Shown here piece after piece: positions 24,708 through 32,720 of a DNA stretch of 64,000 nt (the first letter of the stretch is position 1; each line of letters begins with the position of its first letter). The position numbers and the translations under genes are program-made. The notes under the pieces are model-generated. The model made no database searches. It had not been told where the DNA came from and was given only the letters and a program-made list of their open reading frames with translations. The DNA is from Pseudomonas sp. ICMP 561 (lineage in GTDB: Bacteria; Pseudomonadota; Gammaproteobacteria; Pseudomonadales; Pseudomonadaceae): contig NZ_LKBT01000012.1 of the NCBI RefSeq assembly GCF_002699985.1, positions 186,001-250,000 on the forward strand, read 5' to 3'.

Positions 24708-24795
24708 GTTGGAGCGAGGCTTGCCCGCGAATAGGTTGCCACGGTGTATCAGATACACTGTGCATTCATTCTTCGCGGGCAAGCCTCGCTCCAAC
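24708..24795. repeat. REPIN hairpin between convergent genes
   Basis: GTTGGAGCGAGGCTTGCC CGCGAA with its complement at the far end, the same family as at 14706. Lying 11 bp before the stop of the minus-strand MFS gene and 34 bp after the FAH stop, it is the only hairpin in this gap and may serve as a two-way terminator. Confidence 0.88.
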
Positions 24796-24806
24796 AGGGG
24801 CGGTAT

Positions 24807-26015
24807 TTACTTTCGAATGATCAACGCAGCAATAAAATCAGCCACCAACGCCACAGCAATCGCCAGCGCAGCTATCACAAACAGCATCACGTGATGCCCG
24901 CCATTGGCGTTGAAGATCACTGAGTACCCATAACCGCTCAACGCCTGAAACGTCGCGAAGGAAACCGTGGCACGGCTCCAGGCCACTTGCTGCTGTTCGT
25001 GGCGAGGGACCAGTTCGTGAATCCTGCCCAGAGCCAGCGGGACAATACCCGGTGGAAACGAGCCGATGATGATTGCCAGCAAGGCCAGCAGCGCGAAGTT
25101 ACTGGTGGTGCACAGCAACGCTACAGTCACGGCTTGTACCGCGAGCACCAGGCGGATCGAGGTACGGGCACCCAGGCGGTCAGCCAGAAAGCCGTACATC
25201 ACCGGGCCCAGAATTGCGCCGACCCCGTACATGACCCAGATCACGGCACCCGCATGGGCGCTCAGGCCAAGGCCGCGGGTCACGTAATCCACCAGAAACA
25301 CCATCGTCGGCACCAGACCGATCGCCATCAATGCGTATTGGCCAAACAGCAGGTATATGCCTGGGTTCATGCGGCTGTTAAGTGGCTGATGAGTTGCTTC
25401 GGCAGAGGCAGACACGGCGGCAGTAGCGCTTGCCGATGGCCAGCAAAACCAGCTCGCTGCGGTGAGCACGAGGGAGGCCAGACCCAGGCCAATCCAGGCA
25501 TCTCGCAAGCCTAGCGACAGCAGGAACGGCACCAGCGTCCCTGAACCTGCTATGCCCAAGCCCACCCCGATAAAGATTGCACCACTGGCCAGCCCTCTAC
25601 GGGCGACCGGTACGTGAGGAATCACGGTTGCAGCCACCACGACAATGATCGCGCCCCCTGCGATACCGGACAGCAGACGCCAACTGAAAAACCAGGCGAC
25701 CGACAACGGCCAGGCACAGGCAAAAAACGACGCGGTGGCGATCAGCATCATCAAACGCAGCGAGTGCGCGTTGGACAGTCGGGCCGCGATGGGGCGGCCG
25801 GTGAGGGCGCCAATCAGATAGCCGATCAGGTTTGCCGCGCTCAGGTAAATCACATCCGACGCAGAAAACCAGTGCGCCTCGATCAGTGATGGAATTAGTG
25901 GCGTATAGGCGAATCGCGCGAGGCCGATGCTCACAAGGCTCGCGCTGAGGCCTGCAAGTATGTGCAGCCAGACGTTGTTGCGCCGGGGTGCAAAGGTGTC
26001 AGTAGTGGTGTGCAT
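24807..26015 (-). CDS. MFS transporter, YbfB/YjiJ family
   Basis: Twelve-segment major-facilitator protein of 402 residues. The first segments read ASLVSIGLARFAYTPLIPSL and YLSAANLIGYLIGALTGRPI, characteristic of the YbfB/YjiJ family. Later GAIFIGVGLGIAGSGTLVPF and IWVMYGVGAILGPVMYGFLA complete the pattern. Its substrate is unknown. The start diverges from the LysR gene at 26163 across a 147-bp region with two short dyads. Such LysR-MFS pairs are usually regulator and target. The gene ends 11 bp from the REPIN hairpin shared with the convergent FAH-type gene. Confidence 0.88.
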   Translation of the reverse strand: MHTTTDTFAPRRNNVWLHILAGLSASLVSIGLARFAYTPLIPSLIEAHWFSASDVIYLSAANLIGYLIGALTGRPIAARLSNAHSLRLMMLIATASFFACAWPLSVAWFFSWRLLSGIAGGAIIVVVAATVIPHVPVARRGLASGAIFIGVGLGIAGSGTLVPFLLSLGLRDAWIGLGLASLVLTAASWFCWPSASATAAVSASAEATHQPLNSRMNPGIYLLFGQYALMAIGLVPTMVFLVDYVTRGLGLSAHAGAVIWVMYGVGAILGPVMYGFLADRLGARTSIRLVLAVQAVTVALLCTTSNFALLALLAIIIGSFPPGIVPLALGRIHELVPRHEQQQVAWSRATVSFATFQALSGYGYSVIFNANGGHHVMLFVIAALAIAVALVADFIAALIIRK

Positions 26016-26097
26016 GGCGGAATGTCCTTCCCCACAGAATCACGGAATCAAAGTGAGCACTACAAAGTGCTTGGCATGGGTCCATGGTAGCGACGAT

Positions 26098-26149
26098 GAT
26101 TGATGCAATCTTGCAGTTAATTGTCTTTGGTGAGATGCATAAATGCATC
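26098..26149. promoter_or_regulatory. Two short dyads between the divergent MFS and LysR genes
   Basis: GATTG-ATG-CAATC (26098-26110) and GATGCAT-AA-ATGCATC (26134-26149) are exact inverted repeats in the divergent promoter region. Their position fits binding by the LysR protein itself or by RNA-polymerase-blocking repressors. The second one ends 13 bp before the proposed TTG start of the LysR gene. Confidence 0.4.
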
Positions 26150-26162
26150 AGGTGGGTGGCCG

Positions 26163-27035
26163 TTGAACTGGGATGACACGCGAATTTTTCTGGCGGTCTG
26201 TCGAAAGTCCACATTGCGCGGTGCGGCGCGATTGCTGAATGTAGATCAGGCAACGGTAGGTCGCCGGATCGCGGCCCTTGAAAATGCCTTGGGCACCAAG
26301 GTGTTTCTACGCACCTCCGAGGGCTACGTGCTGACGGTTGCAGGGGAGGCTGCGTTCAAGTCGGCGGAAAAGATGGAGCGCTCGGCGCTGGACCTGCAAC
26401 GGCAGATTCAAGGGCTGGATGATCGACTCAAAGGAGAGGTGCGCATCACCTCCACCGATTCGCTGGCCGTCGATTTTCTGATTCCTGCCATCGCTCATCT
26501 GCATCAAACACACCCGGACGTGAAAGTCCGGCTCGATGCATCCATACAAATGCTTAGTCTTTCCCGGCGTGAAGCCGATATAGCCGTCAGAAACGTCAAA
26601 CCAGAAAATCCGGATTTGATCGCTCGCTGTATTGCCCGTTGGCCGGTAGGGCTGTATGCGTCGGCGGAGTATGCGCAACGCCATGGCGAGCCTGAACCGG
26701 GTTCGGCATTTGCCGGTCATGACCTGATCATGTTTCAGCCCTATCTGGACAGTAGCCGTGAAGCGACTATCGTTTCCGAGCCGGTCGGTGAAGGGCGTCT
26801 GGTGGCGACGGTTAATTCCGGACTGATGATGCGTCGCTCGATTGCTGCCGGGATCGGCATTGGCGAAATCCCGGTGTGTCTGGGCGAGCGTGACGGGCTG
26901 ACCCGGCTTTGGCCGGATCGGCAGCGGCAGCAAACGTACGACGTCTGGTTGGTGACTCATGAAGACTTGCGACATACCGCACGGGTGAGGGCTGTCATCG
27001 ATCACATCGTCAGCGTCTTTGAGTCAGTCGGTTAG
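26163..27035 (+). CDS. LysR-family transcriptional regulator (TTG start proposed)
   Basis: LysR regulator of 290 residues. The N-terminal helix-turn-helix reads WDDTRIFLAVCRKSTLRG followed by AARLLNVDQATVGRRIAAL. The effector domain includes VRITSTDSLAVDFLIPAIAH and the ADIAVRNVKP strand common in this branch. No ATG precedes the conserved start. TTG 26163 gives MNWDDTRIF, the usual first residues of such proteins, and sits 7 bp after AGGTGG. A TTG at 26121 would add 14 residues and would cover the dyad at 26134. The gene diverges from the MFS gene at 26015, its most likely target. Confidence 0.85.
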   Translation: MNWDDTRIFLAVCRKSTLRGAARLLNVDQATVGRRIAALENALGTKVFLRTSEGYVLTVAGEAAFKSAEKMERSALDLQRQIQGLDDRLKGEVRITSTDSLAVDFLIPAIAHLHQTHPDVKVRLDASIQMLSLSRREADIAVRNVKPENPDLIARCIARWPVGLYASAEYAQRHGEPEPGSAFAGHDLIMFQPYLDSSREATIVSEPVGEGRLVATVNSGLMMRRSIAAGIGIGEIPVCLGERDGLTRLWPDRQRQQTYDVWLVTHEDLRHTARVRAVIDHIVSVFESVG

Positions 27036-27289
27036 GCATGCAGCATTAATCAGGTCGAATGGGTGTAACGCCCGTCGAAAAAGTCGCATTCAGAGTGGTT
27101 TTGATGAAAAAACTGGCCGCTATAACGCTTGACGAAAAGCTATTAGCAATGTGCCAGCAGAGGCTGCTTGCATTTAAAGGTGAATGGTAGAGAATCGCCG
27201 CATAAAGAGGCCAGTCGGCCCATATTCATACTCGTTATTGCATTCCTGGATAATCAGGTTTGCCGGCATTGTTCAGGAGTTCAAACAAG

Positions 27290-28141
27290 ATGGCAGCAGT
27301 GCAGCAAAAAACCGTTGACGCAATCAAGACCTCCCAGCCAGAACTGTCAGCTGAATGGCTGGCGGCGCTGGAAGCTAACGGTGCCACTCGCAACCTCAAG
27401 ATCGATGATCTGAAACAACAGATGGCGGAGTTCCTGAGTCTCGTGGTTTCAGTCGCGGAGAAGGGGCGTCATCAATCTCTGGCTGGCAGTGACTGGGACG
27501 AGATTCGTCAATTCCTCGAAAAGCTTTCCCAGAGCCGTGCTTCGGTGGGCCAGGATTCGCAGCAGACTGCAAGTTTTGTCTTTGCGCTCAAAGGCCCGTT
27601 GTTTGCCTTGATCCAGCGTGAATATCAGGCTGATCCGACGCTGTACGCCGAGCAGTTGCTGGAGCTGTCCGAGTTGCTGGATGCGTTGGCCATGCACACC
27701 ATCCGCACGTTCCAGAAATCCCGTGAAAACGTGATCAAGCGCCAGCAGGAAGAATTGCTGGAGCTGTCGACTCCAGTGGTCAAGCTGTGGGACGGCGTGC
27801 TTGCCTTGCCGATGATCGGCACCCTTGACTCCCAGCGTACCCAAGTGGTGATGGAGTCGCTGTTGCAGCGCATCGTCGACACGGGTTCGGAAATCGCCAT
27901 CATTGACATCACCGGCGTGCCAACCGTGGACACACTGGTTGCGCAGCACTTGCTGAAAACGGTCACCGCCATTCGCTTGATGGGTGCTGATTGCATCATC
28001 AGCGGTGTACGTCCGCAAATTGCTCAGACCATTGTCCATCTGGGCCTCGATCTGCAAGGCGTCGTCACCAAAGCCAATCTCGCCGACGCGCTGGCTCTGT
28101 CGCTGAAGCGTCTGGGGCTGACCGTCACCAAGGCGGTATAA
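27290..28141 (+). CDS. rsbR: RsbR-like stressosome sensor/scaffold (RsbRD-type N-terminus + STAS)
   Basis: Cytoplasmic stressosome protein of 283 residues. Residues 1-150 are an all-helical sensor region resembling the RsbRD N-terminal domain (SAEWLAALEANGATRNLKID). Residues 155-280 form a STAS domain. Two threonines match the RsbT phosphorylation sites of Bacillus RsbR proteins: T161 (LELSTPVVKLWDG) and T208 (IIDITGVPTVDT). Such proteins form a large shell with RsbS that sequesters RsbT until stress. ATG 27290 lies 10 bp after AGGAG and precedes the recognisable domain; an in-frame ATG ten codons upstream has no such site. It is the first gene of a six-gene operon, with 4 bp before rsbS. A 254-bp leader precedes it. 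Confidence 0.88.
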   Translation: MAAVQQKTVDAIKTSQPELSAEWLAALEANGATRNLKIDDLKQQMAEFLSLVVSVAEKGRHQSLAGSDWDEIRQFLEKLSQSRASVGQDSQQTASFVFALKGPLFALIQREYQADPTLYAEQLLELSELLDALAMHTIRTFQKSRENVIKRQQEELLELSTPVVKLWDGVLALPMIGTLDSQRTQVVMESLLQRIVDTGSEIAIIDITGVPTVDTLVAQHLLKTVTAIRLMGADCIISGVRPQIAQTIVHLGLDLQGVVTKANLADALALSLKRLGLTVTKAV

Positions 28142-28145
28142 GTTC

Positions 28146-28508
28146 ATGGAACGTATTCCTATTCTGCAGATGGGCGCCTATCTGCTCGTCACGATCCAGG
28201 TCGACATGCACGATCAGCTTGCGCTGACCCTGCAGGACGATCTGTCCGAGCGGATCAGCAAAACTTCTGCGCGGGGTGTCCTGATCGACATCTCGGCGCT
28301 GGACATCGTCGATTCGTTCGTGGGTCGCATGATCGGCACTATTTCCGGCTTGTCGCGGATCATGGATGCCGAGACCGTACTGGTCGGCATGCAGCCCGCA
28401 GTAGCGATTACGCTGGTTGAGCTGGGCATGACCTTGCCGGGCGTCAGCACTGCGTTGAACGTTGAGCGCGGCATGAAACTGCTGCATGAGCGAGTGCAAG
28501 CGCAATGA
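28146..28508 (+). CDS. rsbS: RsbS-like STAS anti-sigma-regulatory scaffold protein
   Basis: Single STAS-domain protein of 120 residues, equivalent to RsbS. It starts RIPILQMGAYLLVTIQVDMH and carries the conserved phospho-acceptor serine S50 in LIDISALDIVDSFVGRMIG, matching Ser59 of the Bacillus protein. With RsbR it should build the stressosome core and hold the kinase RsbT. It lies 4 bp after rsbR and its stop overlaps the start of rsbT by 4 bp, so the three proteins are probably produced in linked amounts. The length is normal for the family. Confidence 0.93.
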   Translation: MERIPILQMGAYLLVTIQVDMHDQLALTLQDDLSERISKTSARGVLIDISALDIVDSFVGRMIGTISGLSRIMDAETVLVGMQPAVAITLVELGMTLPGVSTALNVERGMKLLHERVQAQ

Positions 28509-28909
28509 CCGTACGCAGCAGCGGTTCGCAACCCGTGCTGATCGAACAGGACGTCGTACTTGCGCGCCAGACCGCGCGCAAGCTGGCCCAGGAGTGCGGC
28601 ATGCGCCTGATTGATCTGACCAAAATGGTCACCGCTGTCAGCGAGCTGGCACGTAACACCATGGTCTATGGTGGTGGCGGAGATATGGACTGGCAAATCC
28701 TCGAAGAGGATATGCGCACAGGTTTGCGGATCACCTTCCGCGATGAAGGTCCGGGCATTCCTGACCTCAAGCTGGCGATGACCGATGGCTGGACTTCCGG
28801 TAATGGCATGGGCCTTGGCCTGACCGGCGCCAAGCGTCTGGTGGAAGAGTTCGAACTGGACACTGCTCCCGGTGCCGGAACCCGCATAACGATTACCCGA
28901 TGGACGTGA
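28505..28909 (+). CDS. rsbT: RsbT-like switch serine/threonine kinase
   Basis: GHKL-fold kinase of 134 residues. The N box reads MVTAVSELARNTMVYGGGG, the G1 box DEGPGIPD, and the G2 region GNGMGLGLTGAKRL. The tail GAGTRITITRW is typical of RsbT. In Bacillus RsbT phosphorylates RsbR and RsbS, is released, and activates the phosphatase RsbU. No RsbU-type gene with an N-terminal RsbT-binding domain is visible here, so freed RsbT may act on the ATPase-SpoIIE protein or on one of the histidine kinases. It overlaps rsbS by 4 bp and the next gene by 10 bp. Confidence 0.93.
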   Translation: MTVRSSGSQPVLIEQDVVLARQTARKLAQECGMRLIDLTKMVTAVSELARNTMVYGGGGDMDWQILEEDMRTGLRITFRDEGPGIPDLKLAMTDGWTSGNGMGLGLTGAKRLVEEFELDTAPGAGTRITITRWT

Positions 28910-29916
28910 TCCTGCGCAGTACCCTGACGCAGGTTTTGTTGATTGAGGACAGCAGCCAGGTAGGCCACGCAAGACGCACCGCTCAGCAGTTGGCGGAGAG
29001 TCTCGCGTTCGATGAAGTGGACGCCGGACGTGTCGCGCTGGTCGCTACCGAGTTGACCAGCAACATTCTCAAACACGCGATTCGCGGCGAATTGCACCTG
29101 CGGGTTTTCGATTCGCCGGGGTTGTCCGGCATCGAAATCATTGCCGTGGATCGTGGTGAAGGTTTCGACCTGACTGATTGCATGCCCGATGGCTTCTCAA
29201 CCCGAGGAACCCAAGGCATTGGCCTTGGCTCTATCGAGCGCCAGGCGGATGTCTTTGATGCCCACGCGGATGCTCGCGGTGCGGTGGTCATGGCCCGTTT
29301 CTACCCCCGTAAAAACAAGACCCGGGACCTGCGTGTCGGTATCAGTCAGCATTCACTGCATGATGATCCCGCCTGTGGCGATGTCTGGTCACTGGCAGTG
29401 GAGGGGCAGCGGATTAGTGCGTTGATCATCGACGGGCTGGGTCATGGTGAGGATGCTGAAGTCGCCGCGCGTGCCGGTGAGGTCGAATTCCAGCAGCGGC
29501 CTTTTGATTCTGCCGAGCGTGTGCTCGAGGACATGCACCATTCCATGAAGGGAACGCGTGGCGGTGCCGTAGCGGTGGCCAACTTTGATGCTGGCCTGGA
29601 TACGTTGCGCTTTGTCGGGATTGGCAATATCGGCGCCACGCTGATTGGTGAAGACAAAGTTCGGGGACTGGTATCGCATCCTGGCATTGTCGGCCTTCAG
29701 TTCAGAAAGGCTCAGGCATTCGAGCATTCGCAAGTGACCGGCCAGTTGCTGGTGATGTACAGCGATGGCCTGCAATCTCGTTGGAACCTGCGTGATTATC
29801 CGGGTCTGATTTATCGTCATCCGGCGGTTATCGCTGCCGTCCTGCACCGCGATTTTTGCCGCGGCCGAGATGACGTCACCGTGTTGGTCATTACCCTGGA
29901 GGCTTTCAATGCCTGA
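28900..29916 (+). CDS. HATPase-SpoIIE fusion (RsbW/RsbT-like domain + PP2C-type phosphatase)
   Basis: Protein of 338 residues with two parts. Residues 1-135 form a GHKL ATPase of the RsbW/RsbT kind (VALVATELTSNILKHA, DRGEGFDL, GTQGIGLGSIERQADVF). Residues 145-335 form a SpoIIE/RsbX-like PP2C phosphatase with the metal-site aspartates in ACGDVWSLAV, LIIDGLGHG, MYSDGLQSRW and CRGRDDVTVLVI. RsbX resets the stressosome by dephosphorylating RsbR and RsbS, and the short phosphatase part fits that role. The attached ATPase could bring kinase activity or a docking site into the same chain. The gene overlaps rsbT by 10 bp and the following kinase by 8 bp. Confidence 0.88.
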   Translation: MDVILRSTLTQVLLIEDSSQVGHARRTAQQLAESLAFDEVDAGRVALVATELTSNILKHAIRGELHLRVFDSPGLSGIEIIAVDRGEGFDLTDCMPDGFSTRGTQGIGLGSIERQADVFDAHADARGAVVMARFYPRKNKTRDLRVGISQHSLHDDPACGDVWSLAVEGQRISALIIDGLGHGEDAEVAARAGEVEFQQRPFDSAERVLEDMHHSMKGTRGGAVAVANFDAGLDTLRFVGIGNIGATLIGEDKVRGLVSHPGIVGLQFRKAQAFEHSQVTGQLLVMYSDGLQSRWNLRDYPGLIYRHPAVIAAVLHRDFCRGRDDVTVLVITLEAFNA

Positions 29917-30775
29917 ACCGATCGTTGCTGATCAGTCCATCGAGTTGCAAAAGTTGCGCGATGAAGTGGACGCGCTGCGTGCCGAGCTGGACGAAACCAA
30001 TCAGGGCGTACTGGCGCTGTATGCCGAACTCGACAACCAGGCCGATGAACTGCGTGAGGCGTCTGATTTGAAGAGTCGCTTCCTGTCTTACATGAGCCAC
30101 GAATTCCGCACGCCGCTGGGCTCCATTCTGAGCATCACCAGCCTGCTAAAGGACGAAATCGACGGTCCGTTGAGCGAAGAACAGCACAAGCAGGTCGGCT
30201 TTGTCAGTGGTGCAGCCCGTGAGCTGAGCGACATGGTCGATGACCTGCTCGATCTGGCCAAGATTGAAGCCGGAAGGATCAGCATTTCCCCTGCCTGGTT
30301 CGACATGTTCGACTTGTTCTCGGCACTGCGCGGTATGTTCCGGCCGATCGTCAACGCGTCGTCCGTGGACCTCATTTTTGAGGAGCCGTCAGGCTTGCCG
30401 CGTCTGTACACCGACGACAAGAAGCTCGCGCAGATCCTGCGCAATTTCATTTCCAACTCCCTTAAATTCACCCAACGCGGTGAGGTTCGAGTATCTGCAC
30501 GTCTGGAAAGCGATAACGAAATCCGCTTTGCGGTCTCCGATACCGGTGTAGGCATTCCTCAGGAAATGCACGGCGCCTTGTTCGAAGACTTTTCGCAGAT
30601 CGACTCCCCTCTGCAAAAGCGATTGCGCGGGACCGGGCTTGGCCTGTCACTGTGCAAACGCTTCGCCGAGCTACTGGGCGGGCGAGTCGGACTGGAGAGT
30701 GAACCCGGACTGGGCTCGACATTTTTCGTAATCATTCCACTGGCCATCGCCGCAGGGCCTGTTGATGAAGCGTGA
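29909..30775 (+). CDS. Cytoplasmic histidine kinase of the stressosome operon
   Basis: Soluble sensor kinase of 288 residues without membrane segments or a recognisable input domain. Residues 10-55 form a heptad-rich coiled coil (LQKLRDEVDALRAELDETN and following). HisKA follows with H64 (SYMSHEFRTPLGSIL). The ATPase domain has QILRNFISNSLKF, SDTGVGIPQ and GTGLGLSLCKRFAELLGG. With no sensor of its own, it probably receives its signal by protein contact, for example from freed RsbT or the HATPase-SpoIIE protein, through the coiled coil. The start overlaps the phosphatase gene by 8 bp, and its stop overlaps the hybrid kinase gene by 11 bp. Confidence 0.9.
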   Translation: MPEPIVADQSIELQKLRDEVDALRAELDETNQGVLALYAELDNQADELREASDLKSRFLSYMSHEFRTPLGSILSITSLLKDEIDGPLSEEQHKQVGFVSGAARELSDMVDDLLDLAKIEAGRISISPAWFDMFDLFSALRGMFRPIVNASSVDLIFEEPSGLPRLYTDDKKLAQILRNFISNSLKFTQRGEVRVSARLESDNEIRFAVSDTGVGIPQEMHGALFEDFSQIDSPLQKRLRGTGLGLSLCKRFAELLGGRVGLESEPGLGSTFFVIIPLAIAAGPVDEA

Positions 30776-32720
30776 ACTCCGGCTGCTCATCGTTGATGAC
30801 AACGCAGCGACACGCTATGCGTTGCGGCGACGCATGGAGCGCCACGACTTTATCGTCAGCGAAGCAGGTACGGGCACCGAGGGGCTTGAGCAGATCGCAG
30901 CACAACTCCCGGATGCGCTGATTCTGGATGTGAACCTGCCGGACATGAGTGGCTTCGACATCGTTCGTCTGTTGCGTGCCGAGCCACGCACCGCGTTGCT
31001 GCCTGTGGTGCATGTCTCGGCGGCGTCGATTCATACCACCGACATTGTCACCGGCCTTGAGGCGGGCGCTGATGCCTATCTGGTGCACCCGGTAGATCCG
31101 GATGTATTGCTGGCGACCTTGCGGACATTGCTCCGGGTACGAGACACCGAATACGCATTGCGTGAAAGTGAGGCGCGCTTCAGGGAGATTTTCGTCAACA
31201 TTTCCGCGCCCATTGCGGTCATGGACGCTCAGCTCAAGGTCTACGAGTGCAACCACGCGTTTACGCTGCTGACCCATCAAAGCCTGGCCGATGAAACCAT
31301 GCTGGGCTCTCTGGCTGGCGATCAGGATGAAGTTATTCAGGAGCTGCGCGCGGGGTTGCTGGCGGGTGAGCGCTGGCAAGGCACGTTGCGCATGTTGGTA
31401 AGGGGTGAATTACGCGAGACCGAGTGGCAGATTTCACCTTACCGCACACCCGGGCTGAGTCTCGTGTTCGTTGAAGATGTGACCGAGCACCGGCAGCGGG
31501 AGCAGTCACATCTCAAGCAACTCGACAGCGTCAATACCAAGCTTGCCCACGAAGTGGCCGAGCGCGCCCGAACTGAAGCTCAGTTGCTGCAAGCGCAGAA
31601 AATGGATGCAATCGGGAAGTTGACCGGCGGTATTGCCCATGACTTCAACAACTTGCTGACCGGGATCATTACCGGTATCGAGTTGATCAAGAGGCGGACC
31701 CAGGAAAATCGTCCCGAGAAAATCATGCGCTACGCAGAGGCGGCACTCGCTTCGGCCTCCAGTGCGGCGGCGCTCACCCACCGATTGCTGGCATTCGCTC
31801 GTCAGCAACCGCTGGACGCTCGGCCAATCGACATCAACAAACATATCCGCTCGCTGGAAGACCTGATGCGCCGCACCATCGGTAAGCGCATCGCGTTGAC
31901 GCTGGACCTCACCTCGCAGTCGGCCATTGCACTGGTGGATAGCAGTCAGCTGGAAAGTGCGTTGCTCAATCTGGTGATCAACGCCCGGGATGCGCTGCCG
32001 AACGGCGGAACGATTCGGGTCACGACCTTTGCTGCGCATTCCAAAGGCGATGCCAGGCTGGCAGATGGCGCTTACCTGGCGCTGTCGGTAAAGGATGACG
32101 GCATCGGCATCGAGCACAGTGTCATCGACAAGGTGTTTGATCCGTTCTTCACCACCAAACCCATTGGCAAGGGCACCGGGCTGGGGCTATCGACTATCTA
32201 CGGCTTCGCGCGGCAGTCGCAAGGCGATGTAGTCATTCGCAGCGTAGTGGGCCACGGCACAGAAGTCACCTTGATGCTGCCAGCCGGAATTGAGTCCGTG
32301 CCGGTCGAGGAGGCGCCGCCTGTTGCTCCGCGAGAGGGGGCGGGGCAGCACATTCTGATCGTGGAAGACACGGCATCAGTGCGGATGTTCGTCAACGAGC
32401 TGCTGATCGATACCGGCTACCGCTGCACTCAGGTAGGGGACGTCGCTACGGCATTGTCGTTACTTGAAAACGACACGTCGATTGACCTGTTGCTCAGCGA
32501 CGTCGGTTTGCCTCACATGAATGGGCGTGAGCTGGCGGACCGGGCCCGTCTCTGGCGTCCTCACTTGCCGGTATTGTTCATGACCGGTTACGCCGAAAAC
32601 GCGGTGGACCGGCAGAGCTTTCTGGGCGAGGGCATGGACATGATCATCAAGCCGTTCCAGCTGGGCGCGTTGCTTGAGAAAGTCAACGCCATGCTGGAGG
32701 CAACTCCCCGCGAAACCTGA
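30765..32720 (+). CDS. Hybrid histidine kinase (REC-PAS-HK-REC)
   Basis: Cytoplasmic hybrid kinase of 652 residues. A first receiver domain (1-125) has D55 (LILDVNLPDMSG) and the downstream VHVSAAS switch. A PAS-like domain follows (about 135-245), then a coiled linker, a HisKA domain with H292 (GGIAHDFNNLLTG), an ATPase domain (LLNLVINARDALPNGG, DDGIGIE, GKGTGLGLSTIYGFA), and a second receiver (about 525-645) with D579 (LLLSDVGLPHMNG) and K-containing MIIKPFQ. The N-terminal receiver probably takes phosphate from the kinase encoded just upstream. No DNA-binding or cyclic-nucleotide output domain is present, so the final target lies elsewhere. ATG 30765 follows an in-frame TTG by one codon; the ATG is chosen. 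Confidence 0.92.
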   Translation: MKRELRLLIVDDNAATRYALRRRMERHDFIVSEAGTGTEGLEQIAAQLPDALILDVNLPDMSGFDIVRLLRAEPRTALLPVVHVSAASIHTTDIVTGLEAGADAYLVHPVDPDVLLATLRTLLRVRDTEYALRESEARFREIFVNISAPIAVMDAQLKVYECNHAFTLLTHQSLADETMLGSLAGDQDEVIQELRAGLLAGERWQGTLRMLVRGELRETEWQISPYRTPGLSLVFVEDVTEHRQREQSHLKQLDSVNTKLAHEVAERARTEAQLLQAQKMDAIGKLTGGIAHDFNNLLTGIITGIELIKRRTQENRPEKIMRYAEAALASASSAAALTHRLLAFARQQPLDARPIDINKHIRSLEDLMRRTIGKRIALTLDLTSQSAIALVDSSQLESALLNLVINARDALPNGGTIRVTTFAAHSKGDARLADGAYLALSVKDDGIGIEHSVIDKVFDPFFTTKPIGKGTGLGLSTIYGFARQSQGDVVIRSVVGHGTEVTLMLPAGIESVPVEEAPPVAPREGAGQHILIVEDTASVRMFVNELLIDTGYRCTQVGDVATALSLLENDTSIDLLLSDVGLPHMNGRELADRARLWRPHLPVLFMTGYAENAVDRQSFLGEGMDMIIKPFQLGALLEKVNAMLEATPRET

